Source: Orientallactaga sibirica (lineage: Eukaryota > Chordata > Mammalia > Rodentia > Dipodidae). From it: a stretch of 64,000 bases of DNA. A program made the translations under genes and the position numbers. The DNA is taken from positions 4,924,001 to 4,988,000 of the forward strand of contig JAEOAD010000982.1 in the NCBI GenBank assembly GCA_036365145.1, given 5' to 3'. Numbering within the stretch: position 1 is the first letter of the stretch; every line of letters starts with the position of its first letter. Shown here in pieces: positions 32,072 to 44,049 of the stretch. The notes beneath the pieces are model-generated. The model was not told the DNA's origin and searched no databases. It saw only the letters and a list, made by a program, of their open reading frames with translations.

Positions 32072-32224
32072 ACCTTTTTTTTTTTTTTCGAGGTAGGGTC
32101 TCACTCAAGCCCAGGCTGACCTGGAATTAACTATGTAGTCTCAGGGTGGCCTTGAACTCACTGCGATCCTCCTACCTCTGCCTCCCAAGTGCTGGGATTA
32201 AAGGCGTGCACCACCACACCCGGC
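32072..32224 (-). mobile_element. B1 SINE
   Basis: An antisense B1 with TTTTCGAGGTAGGGTCTCACTC at the start and CACACCCGGC at the end. The similar flanks CCCACACCTT and TCCACACCCTT suggest a target duplication. Confidence 0.92.
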
Positions 32225-32335
32225 ATGTCCACACCCTTAATCTCATTCATTGGGAGGCTGAGATTTCTGGTCTGTAAAGGGTTCCAGGTCAGCCTGGGGC
32301 TGAATGAGATCCAGCCCCTACAAATGACAGAATAC
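32225..32335 (+). mobile_element. Diverged B1-like fragment
   Basis: Contains CACCCTTAATCTCATTCATTGGGAGGCTGAG and GTTCCAGGTCAGCCTGGGGCTGAATGAGA, which look like worn B1 parts in the opposite orientation to its neighbour. Confidence 0.5.
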
Positions 32336-33245
32336 AAAGGCACTATAAATCATGAAGCAACAAAAGACAACCCCAAAATATAGCTTATTTAAGAAGGGCA
32401 AAGCCAACCATCAATCAAATCTAACACATAACCTGCCCTGACACTGAAGGTGTGATTAGCACTTCCCATGCAGGCCTATATAGCAGGCTTTTTTGGTAGG
32501 TACTGCCCTGGTGTAAGTATGTCCTCTTAACCTTTTGGGATAGTTTGATCTCAGCTATGCTGCATGCCTACTTGGGTCCCTCTATATTGCGCTGTTTGTT
32601 TGGCTAGGCTGGCTGGCTGGGTGGGTCTGTTGCTCTGCCTGTGCTCAGCACTGTGTACCTCATCTCCCTTTCCTAGGTCTCCAGTGGTTGCCAGCACTGG
32701 CAGTTGGGGGAGGGAAGGCTGTGGAGGGTGCCTAAAGTGGTACTGAAGCTGTGTAGCTGGTCCCAGTGATCCTCTTCATCATGAGCCATTCAGCTGATCC
32801 ATGATGTCTTCTTTTTCGATTTCTTGACTTTGTGAGGATGCTGGTGTGAGTGGAAAATCCCTTCTCCTGGCTTCTAGTATGGCTCAGTAAGAGCCTGGTT
32901 GCTACGCGGACTGGCAACACTTCTGGATCCACTTCTGCCTGCTTCTGTGGTCTTTAAAAGCTCTGGGTGTCTCCTGCTTCTCTGCTGAGGTTGATAATTT
33001 CTTATACACCTTCACTTTTCAGAAGAGTGTATTTGGCTGTTTTTCTGCTTATTTCCTCCCTAGGCTTCTTTGGAGTAGCTACTAACTATGCTGGAAGTGC
33101 AGCATAGCAGCTATCTTATCTTACATATCTGTAAGGCCACCTGCACTGCTCATGCTGCAGCAGCAGACACATAAGTAAATCCTGGCATATATGAGATAGT
33201 TGCACATACTCAATTAGCAATTCATTATGTACTGCCTAAAGCTCT
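32336..33245. other. GC-richer unclassified DNA
   Basis: About 900 bases with CT-rich and TGG-rich stretches (GGCTGGCTGGCTGGGTGGG at 32608-32626) and no clear boundaries. It could be an old LTR or an L1 5' part. The frames at 32564-32746 and 32732-32932 have no motif. Confidence 0.35.
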
Positions 33246-33404
33246 TTTTTTTTTCCCTTTGGTTTTTCGAGGTAAGGTTTCACGCTGGTCCAGGCTAACC
33301 TGGAAATCACTCTGTCTGCTCAGGGTGGCCTTGAACTCACGGCAATCCTCCTACCTCTGCCTCCCGAGTGCTGGGATTAAAGGCATGCGCCACCACGCCC
33401 GGCT
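33246..33404 (-). mobile_element. B1 SINE
   Basis: An antisense B1 ending CACCACGCCCGGC. AAGCTCT on both sides (about 33238-33244 and 33406-33412) is the likely target duplication. Confidence 0.93.
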
Positions 33405-33611
33405 TAAGCTCTGTGTTTTTACAACTCACATGTAGAAAACCCTACATCCTTAAAATATACCTGTGTCTCAAGAATCCTTTTAATGGTAACAGTAAGAGGA
33501 ATTCCTATATGAACATGATAATTATGGGTCCTTAGTATATCCGAACACCAATTGCTCACTTTTTTTGTGTGTATTTCACCTTTTTAATTCAAAGTTTAAA
33601 AGTTCCTATTT

Positions 33612-33834
33612 TATTTATTTTATAATGTATTTTATTTAATTATTATTCATTTGAGAGATGGGGGGAGAGAGAGAGAGAGAGAATGGGCACACCAGGGCCT
33701 CCAGCCACTGCAAATGAACTCCAGATACATGTGCCCCCTTGTGCATCTGGCTTACATGGGTCATAGAGAATTGAACCAAGATCCTTTGGCTTTGCAGGCA
33801 AACACCTTAACTGCTAAGCCATCTCTCCAGCTGA
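33612..33834 (-). mobile_element. B2-like tRNA SINE
   Basis: Flanked by AAAAGTTCCTATTTTA at about 33597-33611 and 33835-33849, a perfect target duplication of roughly 15 bases. The copy carries a GA run at 33665-33682. Confidence 0.94.
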
Positions 33835-33949
33835 AAAGTTCCTATTTTAAGATAATGAAATATATCTATGCTTTATCTGAAAACAATAATCCTAAAATGC
33901 AGTGAGGAAAAATTTGACAGTCAGTCAAGGGTGGATGTCAGATAAACAA

Positions 33950-34320
33950 TGATGTGGATTCACTTTCCATCATCATAACAAAGTACTTGGAACAATGAAG
34001 TTATATAGGAACAGGATTCTTTTTAGTTCAGAGTTTTAAGCTTTGACATTTTGTGATCAAGTGGCCCCATTTTCTATGGGCCTGTGGTGAGATAACATAT
34101 CATGACAATGATATCATACCTCAAGGTACAATCATACCTCAAGAAAAGTCACCCACCTCATGATCACAAAGCAAAACTAGAAAAGGAAAAGATTGGGTCT
34201 CATAATCCCCCTCATGGGTACCTCTCCAATGACCTAACTTATTTCCACTAGGCTCTGACTTTAAAGGTTCTACCACCTTGGGAACCAAGCTTTCCACACT
34301 ACCTCTCCAGGGTATATTAA
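33950..34320 (-). mobile_element. MaLR-like LTR, antisense
   Basis: Starts GGATTCACTTTCCATCATCATAAC, has the AGGATTCTTTTTAGTTCAGAG block, and later CCCACCTCATGATCACAAAGC and GGTTCTACCACCTTGGGAACCAAGC. An internal near-duplication, ATCATACCTCAAG, occurs at about 34114-34142. Confidence 0.6.
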
Positions 34321-34358
34321 AAAAAGTTAAGACAGCCTTTAAAATTTGATTTTAAATT

Positions 34359-34364
<6 letters not shown>

Positions 34365-34401
<37 letters not shown>

Positions 34402-34549
34402 TTTTGGGTTTTCAAGGTAGGGTCTCACTCTAGCCCAGGCTGACCTGGAATTCGCTATGTAGACTCACACTGGGCTTGAACTCATGGTGATCCTTCTGCC
34501 TCTGCCTCCCAAGTGCTGGGATTAAAGACATGCACCACCATGCCTGGCT
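34365..34549 (-). mobile_element. B1 SINE with (TTTA)n tail
   Basis: An antisense B1 whose tail has become a TTTA repeat of about 40 bases (34361-34404). It ends ATGCCTGGC. TAAATTTTATTT recurs on both sides. Confidence 0.92.
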
Positions 34550-34574
34550 AAATTTTATTTTTAAAATTTATTTA

Positions 34575-36400
34575 TCAGCATAGAAGGAATTGGGTTTTAT
34601 TATGGTATTTTCTTTTGTTAAGTTAGATATGGACATATTTAGTATGTAAACAACACATGTTGGTACCATCCTTTCCCTCCCTCTTGCCCTGTTTCTGAAG
34701 AGCCCTTCCTTGTTTGAGATGCAGGTCCATCCCATGGGGACTGTGGGTCATGCATTACAGAAGTGGGGAGGCAATGTCTCTGTGCAAAATGTCCCAACTT
34801 GTGGCTCTAACATCTTTCTGCCCGCTCTTCTGCAAAATTCCCTGAGCCATGCTGGGAGCATTTTAAGTCTACTTCAGGAATGGGCACTTAGGAGCCTCTG
34901 GATCTCTGGTTTGGTAGGTGTTGAGTGTCCTCAGTGTCTGTCTCCTTCACCCTTGTGCTGATATCAGATGCACTGAGAAAGCAGCACTCTTGCTCATTTC
35001 CCCAATTTTTCTGTGGTTTTCAGCTGGGGCAGGGGTGGAGTGCACTGGCTTGTTTATCTTCTCAGGTCCAGCTCCCATCTGAAAAAGAGAAGCAGATTCC
35101 CCAATGGAGAGTGAAGTCAGCACCAGTTAAATGGGATAGCCATTATTAATTTAGAGATAATTAAAAGGGTGTAGACCCTCTTATAGTGGTAAGGTTATTG
35201 GAAGCTTGACAGTAGAAAGCAGAATCATTATGTGGATATGATTCTGACTTGTTTCCCAGTTCAGATATGGTTTCCTTTCCACTGAGTGGATCTGTTAGCC
35301 AATCCAAGAGCAGTTGGTTACCTACCATGGCTGTGTGCCAGTATTGCACTTGTGTGAGCATCACATCAGGTTGTTTGCTTCTGAGTCACTTAGACTTTGA
35401 GTTGCTTGTACAGATGTTGGCCACTTTCCCCTGGAAACTCATGTAGCACCTTCCAGCACTAGATGGGTTAATTGTCTGGGGACTGGCTCTCCTCTGCATT
35501 CCAACCAGGTCTTTCCATGGATCCATGCCAACAGAGTTTGGTGTCTTCAGCAGTAGGGTTTTACCATTAACCTCTGGTGGGTTATTGAGTGCTCTGACAG
35601 AAGACTGTCTTGTCTGTTTGGGAGATCAAGTGGGTCTCTCTGATCAACAGCTCATTGTGGATGTAGACCATATCCTGGTACAGGGAATTATAGGCCAGCA
35701 ACAAGGGAAAAGAGAAAAAGAAAAAGACAGAGAAGAAAGAGAAATAGGAGATATTTGAGGTTAGGTTTCATCTCACCCTCTCTAGGGCCCTTTGATTTAG
35801 GTGCTCCCCCTAAGGTCCTCTTGAGGGTTCCAGCTTTTAGTCTGACTTCCAGGATATAGGATTCTATGGTACCAGTTCAATTTGGGTTCAGTTTTGTGTC
35901 CCCCACCACCTTTTCCCTCCCCCCTAGCCCTACCCTCCCTATTGTCCAAGCCTCAAGTTATGTCAGAAACTTGGGCTGATCCAGGTTAGGAACTGCAGAT
36001 AAGTGAGATCATGCAACGGTTGTCTTTCTGTGATTGTGTGAGTTCACTTAGGATGATCTGTTCCAAGTTCAATCATTTTTCTACAAATTATAATGAAGAG
36101 TTCCATCGTGTAGATATACCACATCTTGGTTATCCATTTATCCAATGATGGACACCTGGGTTAATTCCAATTTTTAGCTATTATGAATTGAGCAGCTATA
36201 AACATGGTTGAGCAAATATCTCTGCACTGAGATGTGGAGCTTTTAGGGTGAATGCCCAGTAAGGGAATGACAGGGTCTGTTGGTAACTCTATAGTCATCC
36301 TTTTCAGGAGTCTCCATATTGATTTCCACAGTGTTTGTTCCAGCTTACTTTCACAGTAACCGTGAATGAGTGTTCCTATTATTATGGTATTTTCAAGCAA
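34575..36400 (-). mobile_element. 5'-truncated L1 LINE
   Basis: The 3'UTR occupies about 34575-36000, with shared blocks such as TTCCCTGAGCCATGCTGGG and ATTGAGTGCTCTGACAG. It is followed by antisense ORF2 C-terminal sequence to about 36390. Five frames of 60-85 codons in this interval are readings through the untranslated part. Confidence 0.82.
36161..36400 (-). pseudogene. L1 ORF2 C-terminal fragment
   Basis: The minus-strand frame reads LEQTLWKSIWRLLKR, then LPTDPVIPLLGIHPK, then TMFIAAQFIIAKNWN. These match the conserved ORF2p C-terminal blocks of mammals (QPLWKTVWRFLK, IPFDPAIPLLGIYPK, RMFIAALFTIAKTWN). The element is cut just upstream, so no endonuclease or reverse transcriptase remains. 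Confidence 0.9.
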
Positions 36401-36629
36401 AACTTTTTCCCTTCACCCCTCTTTCTCATTTTCCCTTGGGCCCTCCTGCAACTTAGTTTACAAGTGTATTTCAGACAATAATATAATTGCACTCACGTTT
36501 ATAAGATTATTATTTATGAAATTTAACTTGATAGCTTGAATTTCATTTACCATGCTTATCCAGATTGTAGCACTCCTTCGTTGCATCTTAACCTTTACTA
36601 AATTAATCCATGGTAAAAATAACGAGATG

Positions 36630-36940
36630 AAGGGTTTGGGGAAATATAGCAGGTAAATGCTTGCTTGGCAAGTAGAAGGATGAAATCCCAGAATCTATGT
36701 CAATGCCATACTGGTGAGGCAGAGACAAGAGGATTCCTGGAGCTTGCTTGCCAGCCATTCTAGCCTAATTGGAGAACTCTAGGCAAATTGATGACTCTTT
36801 CTCAAAAATAGGTGAACAGCCTTCCTGAGGATGGCACCCAAGATTATCTTCTGGCCTCTACATGCACTTTCACCTGTACACACATATGTGCATAAAAACA
36901 TGAATACATGCACAATGTATACATAAACATATGTGAGACA
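36630..36940 (+). mobile_element. B4-like composite SINE
   Basis: A tRNA-like half (GGTAAATGCTTGCTTGGCAAG), a B1-like half (CAATGCCATACTGGTGAGGCAG), then TTTCTCAAAAATAGG, TTCTGGCCTCTACATGCAC and an ACACA-rich tail. Confidence 0.6.
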
Positions 36941-38999
36941 AAAATCATAAGATGTGCTTAAATTAATAAAATATATATTCAAATGAATAACTTCAAAGAA
37001 GGCCATAAAAGTCAACAAATATAGCTTTTTGGGAATGGGAAATAAAATTAATCTGATATGTACTTCTAAGATCCAAATATATAAAAGTAGTATTTAGTTA
37101 GTACACGGTTTTAAAAAACACCATCTAGAATGTACACTTAAATACTGAATGACTCATCACTCAAAATTAATATAATTATTTTGATCTCAATTTTATTGTA
37201 GGGTGTGCATGACTCATCTATAAGTGATACAAAATGAGTGTTTAACTTTATTTGTGTGATAACTAAGCATGGATGATAAACACATGTGTTGGGAAGTAAT
37301 GGTGGTATAATAAGTAATAAGCGTGCACAATTACCATAGTAGAGATTATATTCTGATATAAAATGTAGCCTACTTAGGACCCTAATTTATTCTCCTTATC
37401 TATTTGTTTCTGTTTAAAATGATCACTGGTCTTCAGAATTATGACAAAGAATCACTAATCAAATTGTGAAAGTAATAATACTATCCTCTCAGCAGGAATT
37501 GTTTCTTATACAGCTCTTGTGTTCTTCCTGGTTCACTTTGTTATATCAGTAAATATGTAGATACCTTTCAATTGAATAGACTCAGGTTCCATGACACACC
37601 TACACTTACATTATCTTTTGGGATGTTATTCAATATCTCCTTGGTTTCAAGTCAGAAACTCACAGTGTGTATGGAGGACTTGTGAAACACAGATTCCCAA
37701 GCCTCATCTGTATGGTGTCCTACCTCTAGGATTGAATTGTATATGGCTCAGAGCATACATTGTTATTGTATACCCATGCAGGCAATACTCTGTTATAAAT
37801 ATAAAATAGATATAGTAATAGTAATAATAATAATATCTTAATAGATCATGACTGTCCAAAAACTTCATATAAAATTATCATAAGAAGCGTTTAAAACTGA
37901 ATTTTTTTTGTAAATTGCTTTAACCCATAAAGGAGACCCATAAAGATACCAAATGTTTGGGGAAAACAAATAATTGCTCAGCCAAGTAAATCACCCTAAA
38001 CTCTGTAGAGAGATGGATCTAAATTTATATTTAGTTAGTCCAACTTAATTAACCAAGACTCACATGTATATATAGTCATTAAAGAAACAAATAAATACCA
38101 GTTGACCAATTGGTATTTGCTCAGGGATTTAGCATAATCACCTACAAATATAGATTTGTGTAAAAGTATGTACAATAAAATAGAGCTATTATAACTGAAC
38201 CACCTAAATCAACACCTGTTGTACATAACCAATGTTTTCTCAACCTACAACATGTTAAATCATAACCCACCCAGCTCAATTTTACCAGAGTATCTTGGGT
38301 CTGAGTATAGTTAAAGGCTGCTCTTTCAGATAGCCTGCTTTTTAGCCATATGACACTAGCCTAGCATATACAAGTCATTGGGCTAGATCCTCAGTCCATG
38401 AAAAGGCATAAACTGTGTGTGTACACAGTCCTATGTGACAAGGAAATTATTTGAGTTGGTGTGTACAGCATATGTTTACTCAAAAAACACATTACTTAGA
38501 CTTTTGCATTGACAATGAAATGCTTAGCATACAACTTAAAAGGCTTCTGTTTTAAAACAGAGGAAAGTCTATCCTTTCCTGCTTTTGGAGTATATTAAGC
38601 TCATATTATTAAATTAGACAAACAAATATAATAAAACTTCCAAATCTGATAAAGGACAATAATTCTTCAGTGGAAAAAAACCATCGAATACTACATAGTA
38701 TGAATACTTGAAACATTTTCTAAAATTATATGTTCATATGGTAAAAGACAAGATGGAAGTTTTTTAATGAAAACATTCTAAAGTTGTGGGTGATATTTTT
38801 CTCTTCAGAAGGCTTATGTGGATGTCATAACAACATTTGTGCAAGGTTTTAAAAGGAAAGTGTATTTCTAGACCCACTGACTCACTACATATTTTAGCAA
38901 CTTCAACAGCTTTTGAGTCTAAAGAGGCAGAGAGCCACATCTCTCTCCACTCAGGGCTTCGCCAGTGTAATCTCTTCTAAAGATGCATGTAGTGTGTTA
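36941..38999. other. Repeat-poor AT-rich stretch, about 2 kb
   Basis: I recognise no SINE, LINE or LTR in the whole interval, which is unusual for this window. A (TAA/TAG)n-like run lies at about 37813-37840. The only long frame (37591-37809) has no motif. Confidence 0.5.
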
Positions 39000-39362
39000 A
39001 TTGGCCTTCTGTTACTGTGGCAATATACCTGAGATATTCAATTTACAAGAAAATGAGTTTATTTTGGTTAATGGTTTCAGAGGTTTTTATGGTAAATTGG
39101 CTTGATAAATTTGGGGCCTGTAGTGAAAGAGAACATCATGGTGGGAGCACACAGCTAAAGAAGTTGCTTACCTCATGACAACAAAAAAGTGAACAAGGGA
39201 GACAAAATGAGGTTCTCTATATCTGTCTAGAGCACACCCTCAGTGACCTCACGTCCTATCCCTTAGGACACACCTCCTAAAGGTTCTAAAATGCCCAGCT
39301 AATGCCACAGGCTGGCATGCAAACTTTTGACACATGTGCCTCCATCTAAACCACAGCAGTGA
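39000..39362 (-). mobile_element. MaLR-like solo LTR, antisense
   Basis: One of the clearest copies: GGCCTTCTGTTACTGTGGCAATATACC, GAGTTTATTTTGGTTAATGG, ACATCATGGTGGGAGC, CACACCTCCTAAAGGTTC and CCTCCATCTAAACCACAGCAG appear in the expected antisense order. No internal sequence is attached. Confidence 0.7.
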
Positions 39363-39550
39363 AGAATTCCACTGAAACATCATTAGTGCAATAAAACTGG
39401 ATTTCTGCTGTCCTGAAGAAAGTAGGATGGCCTGTTCATGCACTAAAAATGATGGTAAACATATTACAAAGTCCTATAGTATTCTTTCTCAAGTAACAGT
39501 TCTATAAAAATGACCATCATAAAAAGAATTCATCCATTTTATTTATCTCT

Positions 39551-39744
39551 TCTCTTTTTAAAATATTTTCATTTAGAGGGACAGAGAGAGAGATCAGACA
39601 CTTTAGGAGCACCAGGACCTCCTGACACTGCAAACCACTTCAAACGCATGTCATTTTGCATGTCTGGCTTTATGTGGGTACTGTGAATTGAATCAGTGCT
39701 ATCAGGCTTTACAAGCAAGTAGCTTTAACCATGTCTCCAGCCCC
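39551..39744 (-). mobile_element. B2-like tRNA SINE, diverged
   Basis: An antisense copy with GAGAGAGATCAGACAC, CACTGCAAACCACTTCAAACGC and the ending CATGTCTCCAGCCCC. A few bases of the reversed head are deleted. Confidence 0.8.
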
Positions 39745-39789
39745 AAGCATGACCATCTTCTATTTCAGGAACAGTACTATATTCTTATC

Positions 39790-40142
39790 TGTTGCAGTCA
39801 GGTTCACATTGCTGGCAGAAATCACCCAAGCAAGAGCAGCTTTTGGAGAAAAAAAAAAAAAGGTTTATTTTGGCTTACAGACTGGAGGGGAAGCTCCCTG
39901 ATGGCAGGGGGAAACGATGGCATGCTCAGAGGGTGGATATTACCCCCTGGCAAACATAAGGTGGAAAATAGCAATTGGAGAGTGTGCAAAACACTGGCAA
40001 GGGGGAACTGGCTATAACACCCATAAGCCCACCCCCAACAATTCTCTGCTTCCAGGAGGAATTAATTCCCAAAGCTCCATCAGCTAGGAACCCAGCATTC
40101 AGAACACCTAAGTTTATGGGGGACACCTGAATCAAACCACCA
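39790..40142 (-). mobile_element. MaLR-like LTR, antisense, with poly(A) run
   Basis: CAGGTTCACATTGCTGGCAG leads to GGAGAAAAAAAAAAAAGG and TTTATTTTGGCTTACAGACTGGAGGGGAAGCTCCCTGATGGCAGG. It ends GAATCAAACCACCACA. It resembles 12690-13028 more than the other LTRs, so these two form a subgroup. Confidence 0.65.
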
Positions 40143-40289
40143 CATCATCTTCCTTGCAACTCAGCTGCAATTCTCCCAACAGAACTGAAAATGGCTGTCA
40201 TAGAATTGCCAAGAGTAATCAAGCTCATATGGGCTAGGATGAATGCTAAGTATGAGGCTATTCTTATGGTCAAGAAAAAGGTCAAATTT

Positions 40290-41660
40290 GTATTTTCTTT
40301 TTTATATATAATTTTATGGGGAACATTAATATATGAGCTTAGTTTAAATTAGCCATATTCCCATTGGGCTATAATCTTGTGTCTCCTTTCTCCACCCCAT
40401 TCGACTGATAGCTCTCCTCAGTGGTGGTATCTGTAATTACTGTGAGGTCATGCATGCACCAGGCATTCTTTGTGGGGAGCAATGCTTCAGAGTAGACTTT
40501 CCCACCCTGTGATTCTTACATTCTTTCTGACTCTTCTTCCACAATGTTCCCTGAGTTTTGTAGAGTGTGTGCTAAGTCTCTTTTAGTGTTGAGCTCTTAG
40601 CCTCTGATTTTCTGCTTTGGTGAGTTTTGAGTCTCCTCAATGTTTACCACTATCTCCCCGGACAAGTTATCTAGCTAGCAGTGAGAACAGCACTTTTATT
40701 TTATTTTATCCATTTATTATTTATTTATTTCCAAGGAGGGGGGGTGAGGGAGAGGAACAAGGAGTGAGAGAATGGGTGCACCAGGGCCTCCGGACATTGC
40801 AAAGGAACTCCAGACACAGGTACCACTTTGTGCTTCTGGCTTTACATGGATACTGGGGAATCAAACCCAGGTCATTAGGTTTTGCTGGCAAGCACATTAA
40901 CCAGTCATCCGTCTCTCCACCCCAGAACTCATTTTTAATCTGGTACTTCCTCTGTAACATTTCTTGGGCCCTGGTGGATATGACAGAAATGAGTTGTCCA
41001 CTGTTAAGCATGTAGCTTTCCCTTATTGTCATTTTGATGGGATTTGGGTCTCCCCAATATTTTTCACCATCTGCAAAAAGCAGATTCTCTAGCCCAAAAT
41101 GAGAGTGGCATGATCAAAAGGGATAAATATACTCATTTAGAAGGTTTTATGATTGGCATATCCTTTGCATTTAGCCTAAGAACAGTGGAAGCTTCCTTCT
41201 AGGGCCTATCACCTTCCAAGCCATAGGCTTCTGACTTGGTTCTCAGTAGCAGGCATGAATTACCCTGTATTGAGCAGGCCTCATATCCAAACAGAGAGTA
41301 GTTTATTACCACCATAACTTATGTGCCACTGTTGCACTGGTGAGTACATAATACTTATCTGGTTGATTTTTAGCTTGTAGGATGCACTGCTTGTTCACAC
41401 TGGAGGTGATTTGTCCCTCAGCAGCTCACATCATACTTCCAGTACTATAAGAGCTAGTCAGCAGGGATCTGACTTCCATCTCAGGTCCAGCTTGATTTCT
41501 CAATGTCCTGTGGCCACAGTCTGTGATGTCTTCAGCAATAGGGTCCTACTGTCTAGTACTGTTGGGTAACCAAGTCTTTGGCAAATGGCCTTCATTGTTT
41601 GGGGGTCCTCTTGGGCATCTCTGACCATCAACTCACAGTGTCAGGGATGCACAATTGTCT
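40290..41660 (-). mobile_element. L1 3'UTR fragment, interrupted
   Basis: Shares blocks with the L1s at 1110 and 34575 (for example TTACATTCTTTCTGACTCTTCTTCCAC at about 40518) and, after the SINE, with 17730-18615. No ORF2 sequence is attached. The 132-codon plus frame 40617-41015 is chance. Confidence 0.75.
40695..40924 (-). mobile_element. B2-like SINE inserted in L1 3'UTR
   Basis: An antisense copy from TTTTATTTTATTTTATCC to CCGTCTCTCCACCCC. The flanks AGAACAGCACTTTTATTT and AGAACTCATTTTTAAT may be a worn target duplication. Confidence 0.88.
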
Positions 41661-42239
41661 AAAATGTATACCTTGATGAAACTTTTGAAGAAAATCTGTA
41701 CTATTAGAAAAATATTTGATAAGGGCTGAGGAGATGACTCTAAAACAATAGCCAGTGTTGATGTGAATATAGACAAATTGGTACTCTCTTTATTGGCTTG
41801 TGAATACATAAATGTTACATTGTGTGTAATTTTAGAGTATTTTTTAACCTAAAAATGATATTTTATATAAATGGGGTTGTATAATTTGTAAAGTGGGGAT
41901 TTATCTGACTGGCTTCTTTCATTCAGCATAATGACTTTTTTCAGCCATGGCGTAGGAGGTTCTAGAACTTCTTTCCATTTAATGTAAGTTTTGTCAGTTA
42001 TACCTGAGGTGCCTTTTAACTCCCAAAGCATTGTTGCATACTGTGTTCAAATTAAAGGACTGCAGAGGGTTGCTGTACAAGAAAGGAACTGCTGTAATTT
42101 CCTGTGCTCGTAGATGGGATTGGAAGTGCTTACACTAAACACATACAGTGGGGCTTACTTCAGATCTGGAGCCAATTGCCACCTCTTAGCAATCCTGACT
42201 CCCGGGCCTGTGAAGATAGTGCTTCCCAAGCACTCTTGG

Positions 42240-42285
42240 CTCACTAGTTTTAGGGAGTTTTTGAAATGTCCCTAAAACTAGTGAG
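42240..42285. repeat. Perfect 17-bp inverted repeat, 12-nt loop
   Basis: CTCACTAGTTTTAGGGA at 42240-42256 is followed, after GTTTTTGAAATG, by its exact reverse complement at 42269-42285. It lies in a stretch of about 350 bases that does not fit the surrounding ancient L1. Confidence 0.97.
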
Positions 42286-42600
42286 GTGTTTACATCCTGA
42301 CCCCTATTTATTTCCTGAGCCTCAATAAGCTTAATTAGCTTAGGTTTCACTTTGGAGCTTCGTAAGGAGCCTTCCTGCAGGATGAAATGTTGTAATCAAA
42401 GGAGATTGCAGCACAATTGCTATATAAACTATATGAACATTGTGTTCAAAGTTTTGCATGAAGACATTTACTTTCTCTAGGGTAGGAGTTGAATTGCTGG
42501 GTACCCTGACATTTATATTTAATGCTTTGAGAAATTTCTAAACTAAGGTCCAAGGTGGCTGTGCCATTTATGTACCCATCAAGCATTTCACAGTGTACCA

Positions 42601-42788
42601 GGGGTTGGAGTGATGGTCAACGAAAGGCACTTGCTTGCAAAGTGCAAAGGACCAGAGTTCATCTCTCCAGTACCCACTAAAGGTGAGCACACAGCAGCCC
42701 ATGCATCTGGAATTCATTCGCAGTGGAAGGAGGTCCTGGGACGCCCGTGCCTAAACTCTTTCTCTCTCAAACAAATAAATATTTTTAA
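42601..42788 (+). mobile_element. B2-like tRNA SINE inserted in ancient L1
   Basis: Bounded by AGTGTACCA at 42592-42600 and 42789-42797. A sense copy with a shortened CT run and an AAACAAATAAATATTTTTA tail. Confidence 0.92.
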
Positions 42789-42860
42789 AGTGTACCAATT
42801 TATCTATATCCACATCAATACTTGTTATGGTATTTTTTGTAGCCACTGTAGTACATTTTA

Positions 42861-43767
42861 AAATTGAAATGCAACATACTGAAGTAAGAAAAATGAAGCT
42901 TGAGTTTAAAAAAAATCAGACTTCTGTCAAATATTCAAGAAGAAATAGGAAAACTATGATGATTATTTTGTTCATTACCTTATCAAAAGTCAAAAGATGA
43001 TTCCCTTTGGTCTACAATCACAGTAGCATGTCCTTTTTTGGTACTGTGACAGGGTAAATGAAAGAAAACTCACATTTTATTTTGGAACAAAATCAATGTA
43101 CAATTTCATTTCAAGAAAAACAATATAAACTTCAATAAAATAATGTGAAGAAAGATTTGAGCCAAAATACTATTTGATTTTTGGTTTTTTTTTTTTTTTT
43201 ACATAAAAGTAACTATTTTTCCTTTCTTTTTTTGTGGTAGGAACTTTAACTCATCAGTCATTCCAAAAACAACATTTAAGTATTACTCTCTAGCCTACAT
43301 ATTTAGGAGCAGTGCAATTCCCAGGAATAGAGAATACTGTGTATCCATTTGGAATTCAGAGAACCCCAGTGACTGGCTGGGGTAGCAGATTTCCTGTTTT
43401 GCTCCAAGGTGCTTGGAATTTGGTCAGTTCAATCAGCTTCAAATTATGTTCAAATAGCATTTGCATTCTAGCTACAAAGCAAGGATTTGAATTCCCACAC
43501 ACATTTTTCTGGCTCCAAACACCACCCTTGTCAGTCTAAAGAACTTTAGATCTTTCAAATAAGACAGGATGAAAGAAAAGCTGAGTGGAATACAGAAAAC
43601 TTAGGAACTGTCTTGATTAAATCAGATCTTCCTAAGGCGTCTAGATCAAAAGCCATCTCCCAACCCCGCCACTTCAAGATCACAATGAATAGAGGATTTA
43701 GCTTCTAGGTTACTATAATGGGCTCACAAACATCACTGATTCTTTTCTAAAAACAGAAACACTTTGG
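42861..43767. other. Unique DNA, no gene seen
   Basis: A T run lies at 43183-43200. The plus frame 43312-43539 has no motif and no splice support. Confidence 0.45.
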
Positions 43768-44000
43768 GGGGGAGGGAGATGGCTCAGTGGGTAAAGTGTC
43801 AAGTTGACAATCAACCCGTGTGCAGAGCTAGGCATGGAAACATGCTCCCTATTCCCGGCACTGGGTAGGTGGAGACAGGATAATCCCTATATTGGTACTA
43901 ACTAGTCTAGCTGAGTTGGCGAGCTCCACAGTCAGTGGGAGACCCTATTTCAAGAAAACAAGGTGGAGAGCGGTTAAGGAATATATGTACCTTCTTTCTG
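43768..44000 (+). mobile_element. B4-like composite SINE
   Basis: The head GGGAGGGAGATGGCTCAGTGGG is followed by a B1-like half (TCCCGGCACTGGGTAGGTGGAG) and a TTTCAAGAAAACAAGGTGG end. Confidence 0.65.
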
Positions 44001-44049
44001 GCCTCCATATTCTTTCTCTCCATTTCCTTCCTAGACACTGTGAGGTGAG

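Larger units (their letters stand above)
41760..42860 (-). mobile_element. Ancient L1 (L1M-like) remnant, split
   Basis: Antisense ORF2 3'-end blocks typical of old mammalian L1s can be read: GGCTTCTTTCATTCAGCATAATG near 41910, GGAGTTGAATTGCTGGGT near 42486, TCCAAGGTGGCTGTGCCATTTATG near 42550, and CTATATCCACATCAATACTTG near 42800. They are interrupted by a foreign segment (about 42060-42410) and by a SINE (42601-42788). It is much more diverged than the other L1s here. Confidence 0.6.

Noticed and set aside
40617..41015. 132-codon plus and 103-codon minus frames
   Set aside because: Both pass through an L1 3'UTR and an inserted SINE.
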